Source: an uncultured Bacteroides sp.
Lineage (GTDB): Bacteria; Bacteroidota; Bacteroidia; Bacteroidales; Bacteroidaceae
Length of the DNA: 64,000 nucleotides
Assembly: GCF_963675905.1 (NCBI RefSeq)
Contig: NZ_OY780936.1
Span: forward strand, 1,559,946 to 1,623,945
Direction of reading: 5' to 3'
Shown: piece after piece, positions 33,839-41,949 of the stretch
How the letters are laid out: every line of letters begins with the position of its first letter
How positions within the stretch are numbered: position 1 is the first letter of the stretch
Made by a program: the position numbers and the translations under genes
Notes under the pieces: model-generated
What the model was told of the DNA's origin: nothing
Database searches by the model: none
What the model saw: the letters and a program-made list of their open reading frames with translations, nothing else

Positions 33839-35284
33839 ATGCAGTCAACTAAAAAACAACTATTATCTGGAATATTTTATAGTGCTATTTCTAAATACAC
33901 AGGAATGGGGATATCGCTAATTGTAGCAGGAATACTAGCACGAATCATTTCTCCTGAAGATTTTGGTGTAGTAGCCATAGCCACTGTAATTATTACTTTT
34001 TTCAGTATATTTAGTGATTTAGGAATTGCTCCAGCTATTATTCAAAATAAAGAATTAACAAGCAGAGATCTCTCAAATATTTTTTCTTTCACAATTTGGA
34101 CTGGAATTGTTATTTCAACGTTTTTTTTTCTTACCTCTTGGTCTATTGCTAAATACTACAACAACCATTTGCTTCTCTCGATTTGTCAGTGGCTATCAAT
34201 TGATTTATTTTTTGCAAGTGCCAATATTGTTCCTAATGCTTTATTATTCAAAAATAAACTATTCAAATTTATTGCAATACGCAGCTTAATAATTCAATTA
34301 GCAGGCGGAATATTAGCAATAAGTGCAGCCTTAATGGGAGCAGGACTTTATGCGTTAATTATTAATCCAATCTTCTCAGGAATTCTGATATTTGTTGTCT
34401 CCTATAAAAAATATCCTCAAAAAATAAAGTTCAATCTTGGTATTATCTCTATGAAAAAAATATTTAGTTTCACCTTCTACCAATTTTTATTTAATGTCAT
34501 TAATTATTTTAGCCGCAATTTAGATAAATTACTAATTGGGAAATATATGGGAATGTCTCCTTTAGGATACTATGAGAAATCCTATCGTCTTATGATGCTA
34601 CCTTTACAAAATATAACCCATGTTATTAGTCCTGTTATGCATCCAATCTTTTCAGAATATCAGAACAATTATAAACAGCTTCAAATATCATATGAAAAAG
34701 TTATTCGTATTCTTGCTTTTATAGGGTTCCCCTTATCCATTTTTTTATATTTTACAGCCCGGGAAATTACTCTTTTAATTTTTGGTAGTCAATGGATACC
34801 TTCAATCCACATATTTCAAATATTATCTCTATCTGTTGGCATACAGATTATCCTATCTACTTCCGGTTCTATTTTTCAGGCTGCAAATGCAACTAAAACA
34901 ATGTTTATAAGCGGATTAATATCTACTATTTTAAATACATCAGGAATCCTTATTGGAATATTCCTTTTTAAAGATTTAAAGGCAGTTGCATGGGGAATAT
35001 GCATATCATTTACAATAAATTTTATTCAATGCTATTTTTTAATGTACAAAGCCACATTCAAATTGCCATTTTATAGTTTTTACAAATTATTTTTCTCTCC
35101 TTTACTCCTAAGCGGAATTATTTATTTATTTCTTTATGAAGTTACTAATATTATTATTTGCAATATCTTTATTTCCTTAATTATAAAAAGTAGCCTTTTT
35201 GTTATTATTGGAGGATTATATATTCAATGGACTAATGAATACAATATTTATAGGATAATCTATAGACTGATAAAAAGGCAATAA
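33839..35284 (+). CDS. Polysaccharide flippase (Wzx/MATE-like)
   Basis: A 481-residue polytopic protein with about 12-14 membrane helices. The start (GIFYSAISKYTGMGISLIVA) and the ARIISPEDFGVVAIATVII segment are typical of the polysaccharide-synthesis (PF01943/PF13440) transporters, which flip undecaprenyl-linked repeat units to the periplasm. NYFSRNLDKLLIGKYMGMSPLGYYEK is the strongest conserved block. It opens the second polysaccharide block but does not overlap the next gene, which is on the other strand. The donor glycan is unknown. Confidence 0.88.
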   Translation: MQSTKKQLLSGIFYSAISKYTGMGISLIVAGILARIISPEDFGVVAIATVIITFFSIFSDLGIAPAIIQNKELTSRDLSNIFSFTIWTGIVISTFFFLTSWSIAKYYNNHLLLSICQWLSIDLFFASANIVPNALLFKNKLFKFIAIRSLIIQLAGGILAISAALMGAGLYALIINPIFSGILIFVVSYKKYPQKIKFNLGIISMKKIFSFTFYQFLFNVINYFSRNLDKLLIGKYMGMSPLGYYEKSYRLMMLPLQNITHVISPVMHPIFSEYQNNYKQLQISYEKVIRILAFIGFPLSIFLYFTAREITLLIFGSQWIPSIHIFQILSLSVGIQIILSTSGSIFQAANATKTMFISGLISTILNTSGILIGIFLFKDLKAVAWGICISFTINFIQCYFLMYKATFKLPFYSFYKLFFSPLLLSGIIYLFLYEVTNIIICNIFISLIIKSSLFVIIGGLYIQWTNEYNIYRIIYRLIKRQ

Positions 35285-35357
35285 TACAAGTACTATCTTG
35301 GGTATTGTCGTTAATTCATTCATTCAATATAATTAAACAATAAACAAATATACTTTA

Positions 35358-36437
35358 TTATAAAATACTTATTTTTTTATATGCCTCCACATAGCAATCA
35401 CATATTTTTCTTATACTCAAATTCTCTTTAGCGAATATATAGTTTTGCTCTCCTAGACCAGTTGTTGATAGACTGTATGCATTCTCTATTGCCTTTTTAA
35501 TTGAACAATTCTGGGTAGGGTTAAATACAGGATTACCAGTTTTTTCAAGTATTTCTTTTAAATTACCAAGCGCTGGGGCTATAGCTATTCTTTTAAACAA
35601 AAAAGCTAAAGGTACATTCCCTGAATTAAGTATTTTCGTTCGTTGAATAAAAACAATATCACAAGCACTAAAATAATATGCCAAATTTTCATTACTAATA
35701 AGCACTTCACTTGAATCACAATCAACATTAATTAATTTCAAGATATATCGAAAAAAATAATACCCAATAAGTGAAATTATTTTTTTGTGAAATTTATTTT
35801 TTTTAGGATTTTTTGAAAATGGCAACATTCTTGGAGCTAATAAGTACTTATTTGACACCGAACAAGATAAAAAAGCTTTTATTGTCATATAAATTTCATC
35901 CCAATGCCTAAATTTACCAAAAGCTAGTATCACATATCTATTTTGCGGAATATTTAAATATAAGCGACTTTCTTCTTTTGTCAAAAACTCATTATAACAA
36001 CCTTCATAAATATGATGCGGAATGATAACATGTTCTACTCGGCTTTCTGGATATCTGTTAATAAACTCATACTTGCTATATTCACCCATATGCACTATTA
36101 AATCACTGTAACATTGTACTAACTCATATGATTTTTGCACATTTATATCTAAATAATGAGGGCAAACATTATGTCGAGTATATACAATCCTTGCCCCTTT
36201 CCTCTTTAACACTTTGAATCTTTGATCCAATTTATTTAATAATTCGTCAGTAGGAGCGTTCCAATAAAAGAGTTCTTCTGGCCATTGAATATGAATAATG
36301 TCATAGAAAGAATTTTCATTCCAAAATGCATCTAATGAGCATTCTACTTCAAAGCCCTTCTTACGAAAACCTTCACGCAGAGTATAAACAAATAAGTTAT
36401 CATCAAGTCCCTCTCTAAACACTAACAAAATTCTCAT
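35358..36437 (-). CDS. Glycosyltransferase-like protein (GT-B type)
   Basis: A 359-residue protein with a GT-B-like layout. The N-terminal half begins MRILLVFREGLDDNLFVYTL and contains YTRHNVCPHYLDINV; the C-terminal half includes FGKFRHWDEIYMTIKAFLS and the late segment NSGNVPLAFLFKRIAIAPALGNLKE, which resembles the donor-site end of family 4-like enzymes without the classical EX7E motif. It is the only minus-strand gene in the block and has its own promoter, so it may have been added separately. Substrate unknown. Confidence 0.7.
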   Translation of the reverse strand: MRILLVFREGLDDNLFVYTLREGFRKKGFEVECSLDAFWNENSFYDIIHIQWPEELFYWNAPTDELLNKLDQRFKVLKRKGARIVYTRHNVCPHYLDINVQKSYELVQCYSDLIVHMGEYSKYEFINRYPESRVEHVIIPHHIYEGCYNEFLTKEESRLYLNIPQNRYVILAFGKFRHWDEIYMTIKAFLSCSVSNKYLLAPRMLPFSKNPKKNKFHKKIISLIGYYFFRYILKLINVDCDSSEVLISNENLAYYFSACDIVFIQRTKILNSGNVPLAFLFKRIAIAPALGNLKEILEKTGNPVFNPTQNCSIKKAIENAYSLSTTGLGEQNYIFAKENLSIRKICDCYVEAYKKISIL

Positions 36438-36539
36438 ATCTTTTAAAATAAAATTTAACTTCGTATAACAGTTTATTTTGCGTTATATATAAATACATTA
36501 TTAAGTTCATACAATTCTATATAAGATATTGTTTGCTCA

Positions 36540-36570
36540 CAAATATACATTTTTTTTTTAGTTTTTCAAT
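36540..36570 (-). promoter_or_regulatory. Promoter of the minus-strand glycosyltransferase
   Basis: On the minus strand ATTG (36567-36570), a 19-base spacer and TATATTTG (36540-36547) fit the consensus with one -33 mismatch. The start codon is about 100 bases downstream. Confidence 0.55.
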
Positions 36571-36620
36571 TAATACAAATTTCACTCCATTTAGCAAGCT
36601 TGTAGTTTCTAACAGAAATA

Positions 36621-36652
36621 GTTGTATACTAATTATAAATAATCTATATTTG
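36621..36652 (+). promoter_or_regulatory. Promoter of the plus-strand glycosyltransferase cluster
   Basis: GTTG (36621-36624), a 20-base spacer and TATATTTG (36645-36652) fit the consensus with one -33 mismatch. It is back to back with the divergent promoter at 36540-36570, and the ATG at 36702 follows about 43 bases after the start site. Confidence 0.55.
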
Positions 36653-36701
36653 CTCAGTTACTTAAGATTTCAAATATCCTAAACATCACAAATTAAATTT
36701 A

Positions 36702-37835
36702 ATGACAAAGGCCCTTTTTCTTGTTTTTCATGGATTTGCTGAATTTAATGGAATTAGTAAAAAAATTAATTATCAGGTAAATGCGCTAAATAGATGTGGC
36801 ATAAATGCAAAAATCTGTTATTTCACTATTGATAATAATGGATATCAGAAAAGGATGATTAATGAAGATATTTTAGAAAACTTTGGAACTGGTTTATGGG
36901 CAAAAATAAATAAAAGAATTCAATATAAAGCCTTAATAAATTATATCTTCCAAAATAAAATAGATTTATTATATATAAGATACAATCATAATGCAAATCC
37001 TTATCTAATTAATGCATTAAAAAAAATAAAAAAAAGTGGAGTTAAAATCGTCATGGAAATTCCTACATATCCTTATGATTATGAATACAAAGGATTACCA
37101 CTTTATTTTCAACTAAAATTAATTATTGACAAATGTTTTAGGCTTAGACTAGCTAAACAAATACACAAGATTATTACATTTTCAAAACACAAAGAAATCT
37201 TTGGAGTCTCAACAATAAACATTTCAAATGGAATTGATTTAGAACAAGTAAAATTAAAATCTCAATTAAATGATACTTCTATGAGACTTAATTTAATCTG
37301 TGTCGCAGAAATTCATACATGGCATGGTTTTGACAGGCTGATAAAAGGATTAGCCGAATATTATAAAAAAGATCGAAAAATAAAAGTTCTATTTAATATT
37401 GTTGGTGAAGGGGATCCTGTTGAAATAGCAAAATTAAAAGCTATCACAATTAAAGAAAAGATGGAAGAATATGTTATTTTCCATGGATCTAAATCAGGGA
37501 AAGAATTAGATGATCTTTTTGAAAAAGCAGATATGGGTATAGCTAGTTTAGCTCGGCACAGAAGTAATATTACTTATATTAAAACACTAAAAAACAGAGA
37601 ATATGCAGCAAGAGGAATCCCTTTTATTTATTCTGAAATAGATGAAGATTTTGAAGACATGCCTTATATTATTAAAGCACCAGCAAATGAAGAACCAATA
37701 GACATTAAAACAGTTGTAGATTTTTATAAAAAACAAAAATTTTATCCAGAACAAATAAGAAAATCAATCGAAGAAACTCTTTCTTGGACTTCGCAAATGA
37801 AAAAAGTGCTAGATGAAATCTTTCTTTCAAAGTAG
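36702..37835 (+). CDS. Glycosyltransferase (family 4-like)
   Basis: A 377-residue GT-B type enzyme. The N-terminal half (MTKALFLVFHGFAEFNGISK) is an acceptor-binding fold with basic Lys-rich loops. The C-terminal half has VAEIHTWHGFDRLIKGLAEY, FNIVGEGDP and FEKADMGIASLARHR, as in group 1 transferases. The classical EX7E motif is weak (YAARGIPFIYSEIDE). Base composition is extremely AT-rich. Likely adds a sugar in the second block; substrate unknown. Confidence 0.78.
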   Translation: MTKALFLVFHGFAEFNGISKKINYQVNALNRCGINAKICYFTIDNNGYQKRMINEDILENFGTGLWAKINKRIQYKALINYIFQNKIDLLYIRYNHNANPYLINALKKIKKSGVKIVMEIPTYPYDYEYKGLPLYFQLKLIIDKCFRLRLAKQIHKIITFSKHKEIFGVSTINISNGIDLEQVKLKSQLNDTSMRLNLICVAEIHTWHGFDRLIKGLAEYYKKDRKIKVLFNIVGEGDPVEIAKLKAITIKEKMEEYVIFHGSKSGKELDDLFEKADMGIASLARHRSNITYIKTLKNREYAARGIPFIYSEIDEDFEDMPYIIKAPANEEPIDIKTVVDFYKKQKFYPEQIRKSIEETLSWTSQMKKVLDEIFLSK

Positions 37836-37847
37836 AATAATATCATT

Positions 37848-39026
37848 ATGAAAACAAAAATAGTTTATTGCATTCCATCTCTATATTATCCAAGTGGAAT
37901 GGAAAGAGTTGTAACACTTAAAGCAAATTATCTAGCTGATATTCTTAACTATGATATTACTATCATCTTAACTGATGGAAAAGATAAAAAACCGTATTAT
38001 GAATTATCACCATTAATTAAAATTATAAATCTTGATATTAATTATGACGAATTGTATGGCAAATCACTTATAAATAAAATTGGCTGCTATTTTTATAAAC
38101 AATATCTATATAAAAAAAAACTAAAATCGGCGCTACATAAAATTAGACCAGATATAACGATATCAACATTAAGAAGAGAAATCAATTTTATAAACTCAAT
38201 ACATGATGGAAGCTTAAAAGTTGGCGAAATACATTTTAGCAAAGCTAATTACAGAGATTTTAAGAATGAAAAAATATTATCAATATTTCAGAAAACAATA
38301 GCTCATTTTTGGATGAGTAAATTAATCAAAGAATTAAAAAAATTAGATAAATTTATTGTTCTAAGTCACGAAGACAAACTAAAATGGACAGAATTAGACA
38401 ATATCACTGTAATTCATAATCCTCTTTCTTTTTTTCCAGAAAAAACATCCGATTGTAATGCACATCAAGTCATAGCTGTTGGTAGATATGTTCCTCAAAA
38501 AGGTTTTGACTTGTTAATTAATGCTTGGAATATTGTAGCCCAAAAATATCCTGAATGGACACTCCGAATATATGGAGATGGTATGAGAAAAGAGTTAGAA
38601 GAACAAATTTATTCACTCAAAATATTTAATTCATGTATTTTAGAACATTCTGTATCCAACATTGCTGATAAATATTGTGAGAGTTCTATATTTGTGTTAA
38701 GTTCAAGATATGAAGGATTTGGTATGGTTATTTCAGAAGCTATGGCATGTGGAGTCCCTGCAGTTTCTTTTGCATGTCCATGTGGTCCAAAAGATATTAT
38801 AAAAGATGGGGTTGATGGATTATTAGTCAAAAAAGGTAATATTCAAGAATTAGCAGATAAAATATGCTATTTAATAAAACATGATAGTATTAGAAAAGAA
38901 ATGGGAAAACAAGCACGAATTAACATAGAGCGTTTTAAAATAGAAAATATCGCTATGCAATGGAAAGAACTTTTTGATTCTTTAATTAAAAATAATTCTA
39001 AAACTAATAATAACAGAAGAATATGA
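37848..39026 (+). CDS. Glycosyltransferase family 4
   Basis: A 392-residue GT-B enzyme with the group 1 signature VLSSRYEGFGMVISEAMACGVPAVSF, the EX7E motif at about residues 288-304. It also has VAVGRYVPQKGFDLLINAWNIV and the start KTKIVYCIPSLYYPSGMERV, which is typical of the GalNAc or galactosyl transferases seen in capsule clusters. Its stop overlaps the next start by 4 bases. The family call is firm; the sugar is not. Confidence 0.87.
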   Translation: MKTKIVYCIPSLYYPSGMERVVTLKANYLADILNYDITIILTDGKDKKPYYELSPLIKIINLDINYDELYGKSLINKIGCYFYKQYLYKKKLKSALHKIRPDITISTLRREINFINSIHDGSLKVGEIHFSKANYRDFKNEKILSIFQKTIAHFWMSKLIKELKKLDKFIVLSHEDKLKWTELDNITVIHNPLSFFPEKTSDCNAHQVIAVGRYVPQKGFDLLINAWNIVAQKYPEWTLRIYGDGMRKELEEQIYSLKIFNSCILEHSVSNIADKYCESSIFVLSSRYEGFGMVISEAMACGVPAVSFACPCGPKDIIKDGVDGLLVKKGNIQELADKICYLIKHDSIRKEMGKQARINIERFKIENIAMQWKELFDSLIKNNSKTNNNRRI

Positions 39027-39802
39027 GAATCCGAACACCTTATGATAGAAATAATTTAAAAATAAAAAAGAGAGACAATGTTCTAGAAGTGGGTCCAGGA
39101 CACAACCCATCTTTCAGATCAAATGTTATTGCCGAAAAGTTTATTGACACAAATTATCATAGATGTGGAAATGTAAAAATATACCCTCATCAATCTTTTG
39201 TAAATGCTGATGGTGAAAATCTTCCGTTCAAAGATAAAGAATTTGACTACGTAATATGCAATCAAGTTTTAGAACATGCTGAAAATCCTGAGAAATTTAT
39301 AGCTGAACAATGTAGAATTGCTCACAGAGGATACATTGAAACTCCTAGTCTAATTGGAGAATTTCTATTTCCGAAAAGCTCTCATAAATGGGCTATCTTA
39401 GATATAGACAATAAATTGATACTCTTTGAAAAATCAAAAATGCCAGGTAACTATGAAAATAATTATGGAGAGCTTTTTCTTAATTATTTACCATTCCAAT
39501 CAATCCTTTACAAGCTACTTTGGTTAACAGAAGGAAATATGATGATTAATAGATATGAATGGAAAGATAAAATCGATTTTATAGTAAATCCTGAAGACGA
39601 ATATTACAGGTCTTTCTTTACAAAAAAATGGACAAGAGAAATGACTGAAAAAGTTTTTCCTAGAAGATCAATAAAAACTGATTTATTGAAAACTATAAAA
39701 GCAATAATGTATTTGTTAAGAAAAACAATTGAATTAAAGTTAAAAAAACAAAGTCCACTTTCAATGGAAGAGTATATGAAATTAAAAAATATTAAAAGAT
39801 AA
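39023..39802 (+). CDS. SAM-dependent methyltransferase
   Basis: A 259-residue class I methyltransferase. Motif I is NVLEVGPGHNPSFRSNVIAEKF (about residues 18-39), motif II-like HQSFVNADGENLPFKDKEFDYVICNQVLEHAENP gives the acidic SAM loop and the YxxNQVLEH pattern. The C-terminal end is Lys-rich (ELKLKKQSPLSMEEYMKLK). It overlaps the previous gene by ATGA coupling, which ties it to the same pathway. It probably methylates a sugar or a lipid-linked intermediate. The target is unknown. Confidence 0.83.
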   Translation: MRIRTPYDRNNLKIKKRDNVLEVGPGHNPSFRSNVIAEKFIDTNYHRCGNVKIYPHQSFVNADGENLPFKDKEFDYVICNQVLEHAENPEKFIAEQCRIAHRGYIETPSLIGEFLFPKSSHKWAILDIDNKLILFEKSKMPGNYENNYGELFLNYLPFQSILYKLLWLTEGNMMINRYEWKDKIDFIVNPEDEYYRSFFTKKWTREMTEKVFPRRSIKTDLLKTIKAIMYLLRKTIELKLKKQSPLSMEEYMKLKNIKR

Positions 39803-39815
39803 TACAAGATCTATT

Positions 39816-40664
39816 ATGAGTTGGTATTCTAAATATTTATCCGCTTATGAGAAGCCATTCAATGAGGTACCTAGCGAAACTATTTTAAAGGTGCGCACCA
39901 AACTAAAAGAACTGGAATGTGAAGATCCTTTAGTATCTGTTGTCGTAATTGCTCATAACGAAGAAAAAAGGCTACTCAGCTGCTTGTGGTCATTAAGTGA
40001 AACTACATGTAAATATCCATTAGAGATCATTGGAGTTGATAATAACTCAACAGATCAGACTGCTGAAGTTTTTGAGAGTGTTGGTCTGAAATATTATACT
40101 GAACTACAGAAAAGTTGTGGATATGCTAGACGATGTGGACTTGAACATGCTAAAGGAAAGTATTATATCTGCATAGATTCTGATACAATGTATCCACCAA
40201 AGTATATTGAAACTCTAGTTGAAGAGTTAATGAAACCCGGCATCGTTGCTGTATCATCTTTATGGAGTTATATTCCTGACAAAGATCATCCTTGGTGGGG
40301 AGTTAAAATCTATGAATTCCTAAGAGATGCTCATCTTTTTATTCAATCTTTTAAACGACCTGAGTTAAGTGTCAGAGGGTTAGTTTTTGCTTATAAAATT
40401 GAGTATGGAAGAAAAGTCGGTTATAGAGTGGAACTAAAACGAGGTGAAGATGGCTCTATGGCTCTTGGACTAAAAAAATATGGAAAAATAGCATTTGTTA
40501 GAAAACGTAAAGCAAGAGCGGTAACCGGCTATGGCACAGTTAGTGCTGATGGCTCTTTCTTTAATAGTTTTAAAGTTCGTGCAATAAAGTATATCAAAGG
40601 ACTAAACAAATATTTCACCAAAACTTCAGACTACAAAGACGAAGAATCTAACTTAATAAAATAG
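39816..40664 (+). CDS. Glycosyltransferase family 2
   Basis: A 282-residue GT-A enzyme. VSVVVIAHNEEKRLLSCLWSL opens the fold, IIGVDNNSTDQTAEVFESVG and YYICIDSDTMYPPKYIETL (DSD metal-binding motif) follow, and ELKRGEDGSMALGLKKYGKI is the late ED region. Codon use and GC content here begin to rise compared with the genes before it, so it may belong to the older chromosomal background. It probably adds a sugar to the glycan of this block. Confidence 0.87.
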   Translation: MSWYSKYLSAYEKPFNEVPSETILKVRTKLKELECEDPLVSVVVIAHNEEKRLLSCLWSLSETTCKYPLEIIGVDNNSTDQTAEVFESVGLKYYTELQKSCGYARRCGLEHAKGKYYICIDSDTMYPPKYIETLVEELMKPGIVAVSSLWSYIPDKDHPWWGVKIYEFLRDAHLFIQSFKRPELSVRGLVFAYKIEYGRKVGYRVELKRGEDGSMALGLKKYGKIAFVRKRKARAVTGYGTVSADGSFFNSFKVRAIKYIKGLNKYFTKTSDYKDEESNLIK

Positions 40665-40670
40665 ATCTTA

Positions 40671-41855
40671 ATGAAATCTCTTGAAATAACATTCTGGTTA
40701 AGCTTAATAATAGTATTTTATACCTATCTGGGATATGGCATCGTTCTTTACTTTCTGGTAAAAATAAAAGAACTATTCTCAAAACAAAAAGCAAAGGCTT
40801 TACCAACAAAAGAAAACTTACCGGAAGCTACTCTCTTTATAACGGCATTCAATGAAGAAGCTGTGGTGAAGGATAAGATGGATAATTGCCTGGCTCTGGA
40901 TTATCCCAACGATAAGCTAAAGATTGTATGGGTAACGGATGGCAGCAATGACAACACGAATGAATTACTGAAAGCTTACCCAGAGGTTACTGTTTTGTTT
41001 CAACCGGAACGCCAGGGAAAGACTGCTGCACTAAACCGGGGAATGAGGTTTATATTTTCTCCTATTGTGATATTTACGGATGCTAATACAATGATTAACC
41101 GGGAGGCTATCATGGAAATTGCCGGTGAATTTTCAGATTCCACAGTGGGATGTGTAGCAGGTGAGAAACGGATTGCAGCAAAAGAAAAGGATGGGGCTGC
41201 TGGTGGTGGTGAAGGCATTTATTGGAAATATGAATCGACTCTCAAAGCATTGGATTCCAGATTGTATTCGGCGGTAGGTGCAGCCGGTGAGTTATTTGCC
41301 ATTCGCAGAGAATTGTTCGAAGAGATGGAAAGAGATACCTTACTGGATGATTTTATTCTTTCCCTCCGGATTGCTCAAAAGGGATATAAGATTGCTTATT
41401 GCGACAGGGCTTATGCTATTGAATCGGCTTCTGCAAGCATGAATGAGGAGGAGAAAAGAAAGGTACGAATAGCTGCAGGAGGTTTACAATCAATATGGAG
41501 ATTACGTTCTCTGCTTAATATTTTTCGTTATGGCATATTAAGTTTTCAATATATATCGCACCGGGTGTTGAGATGGTCGCTAACTCCTGTATTACTTTTT
41601 TTGATGTTACCACTTAATATAATACTGGTTTCAGAGATAAGTACTGATATCTATACTATGTTATTATTCTTACAAGTGTTGTTCTATGTATTAGGATTAT
41701 GGGGATATTATCTTTCCACCAGAAAAATAAAAAACAAAATCTTATTTATTCCTTACTACTTTCTCTTTATGAACGTCAATGTTTTTAAAGGATTTATCTA
41801 TCTGAAAAACAAGAATATAAATGGAATTTGGGAAAAGGCTAAGAGATCTGTTTAA
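40671..41855 (+). CDS. Membrane glycosyltransferase family 2 (cellulose-synthase-like)
   Basis: A 394-residue enzyme with an N-terminal helix (about residues 8-30), a GT2 domain (ATLFITAFNEEAVVKDKMDN, then VWVTDGSNDNTNELL, FTDANTMINREAI) and C-terminal helices (about 300-350). The LDDFILSLRIAQKGYKIAYC motif and KRKVRIAAGGLQSIWRLR resemble the processive type, though a full QxxRW is lacking. It closes the second polysaccharide block. The next gene begins 94 bases later under its own promoter. Confidence 0.84.
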   Translation: MKSLEITFWLSLIIVFYTYLGYGIVLYFLVKIKELFSKQKAKALPTKENLPEATLFITAFNEEAVVKDKMDNCLALDYPNDKLKIVWVTDGSNDNTNELLKAYPEVTVLFQPERQGKTAALNRGMRFIFSPIVIFTDANTMINREAIMEIAGEFSDSTVGCVAGEKRIAAKEKDGAAGGGEGIYWKYESTLKALDSRLYSAVGAAGELFAIRRELFEEMERDTLLDDFILSLRIAQKGYKIAYCDRAYAIESASASMNEEEKRKVRIAAGGLQSIWRLRSLLNIFRYGILSFQYISHRVLRWSLTPVLLFLMLPLNIILVSEISTDIYTMLLFLQVLFYVLGLWGYYLSTRKIKNKILFIPYYFLFMNVNVFKGFIYLKNKNINGIWEKAKRSV

Positions 41856-41894
41856 ATTTCGCATAAAAAAACAGGTTCTTTAAATTATTTTTTA

Positions 41895-41902
41895 TATATT
41901 TG
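41895..41902 (+). promoter_or_regulatory. -7 box of the hybrid kinase gene
   Basis: TATATTTG matches the consensus 47 bases before the ATG. No TTTG occurs at the expected -33 distance. Confidence 0.4.
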
Positions 41903-41949
41903 TTGAATATTTCTTACTTATTAACGTCTAAAATCTAAGAAAAAGAATA

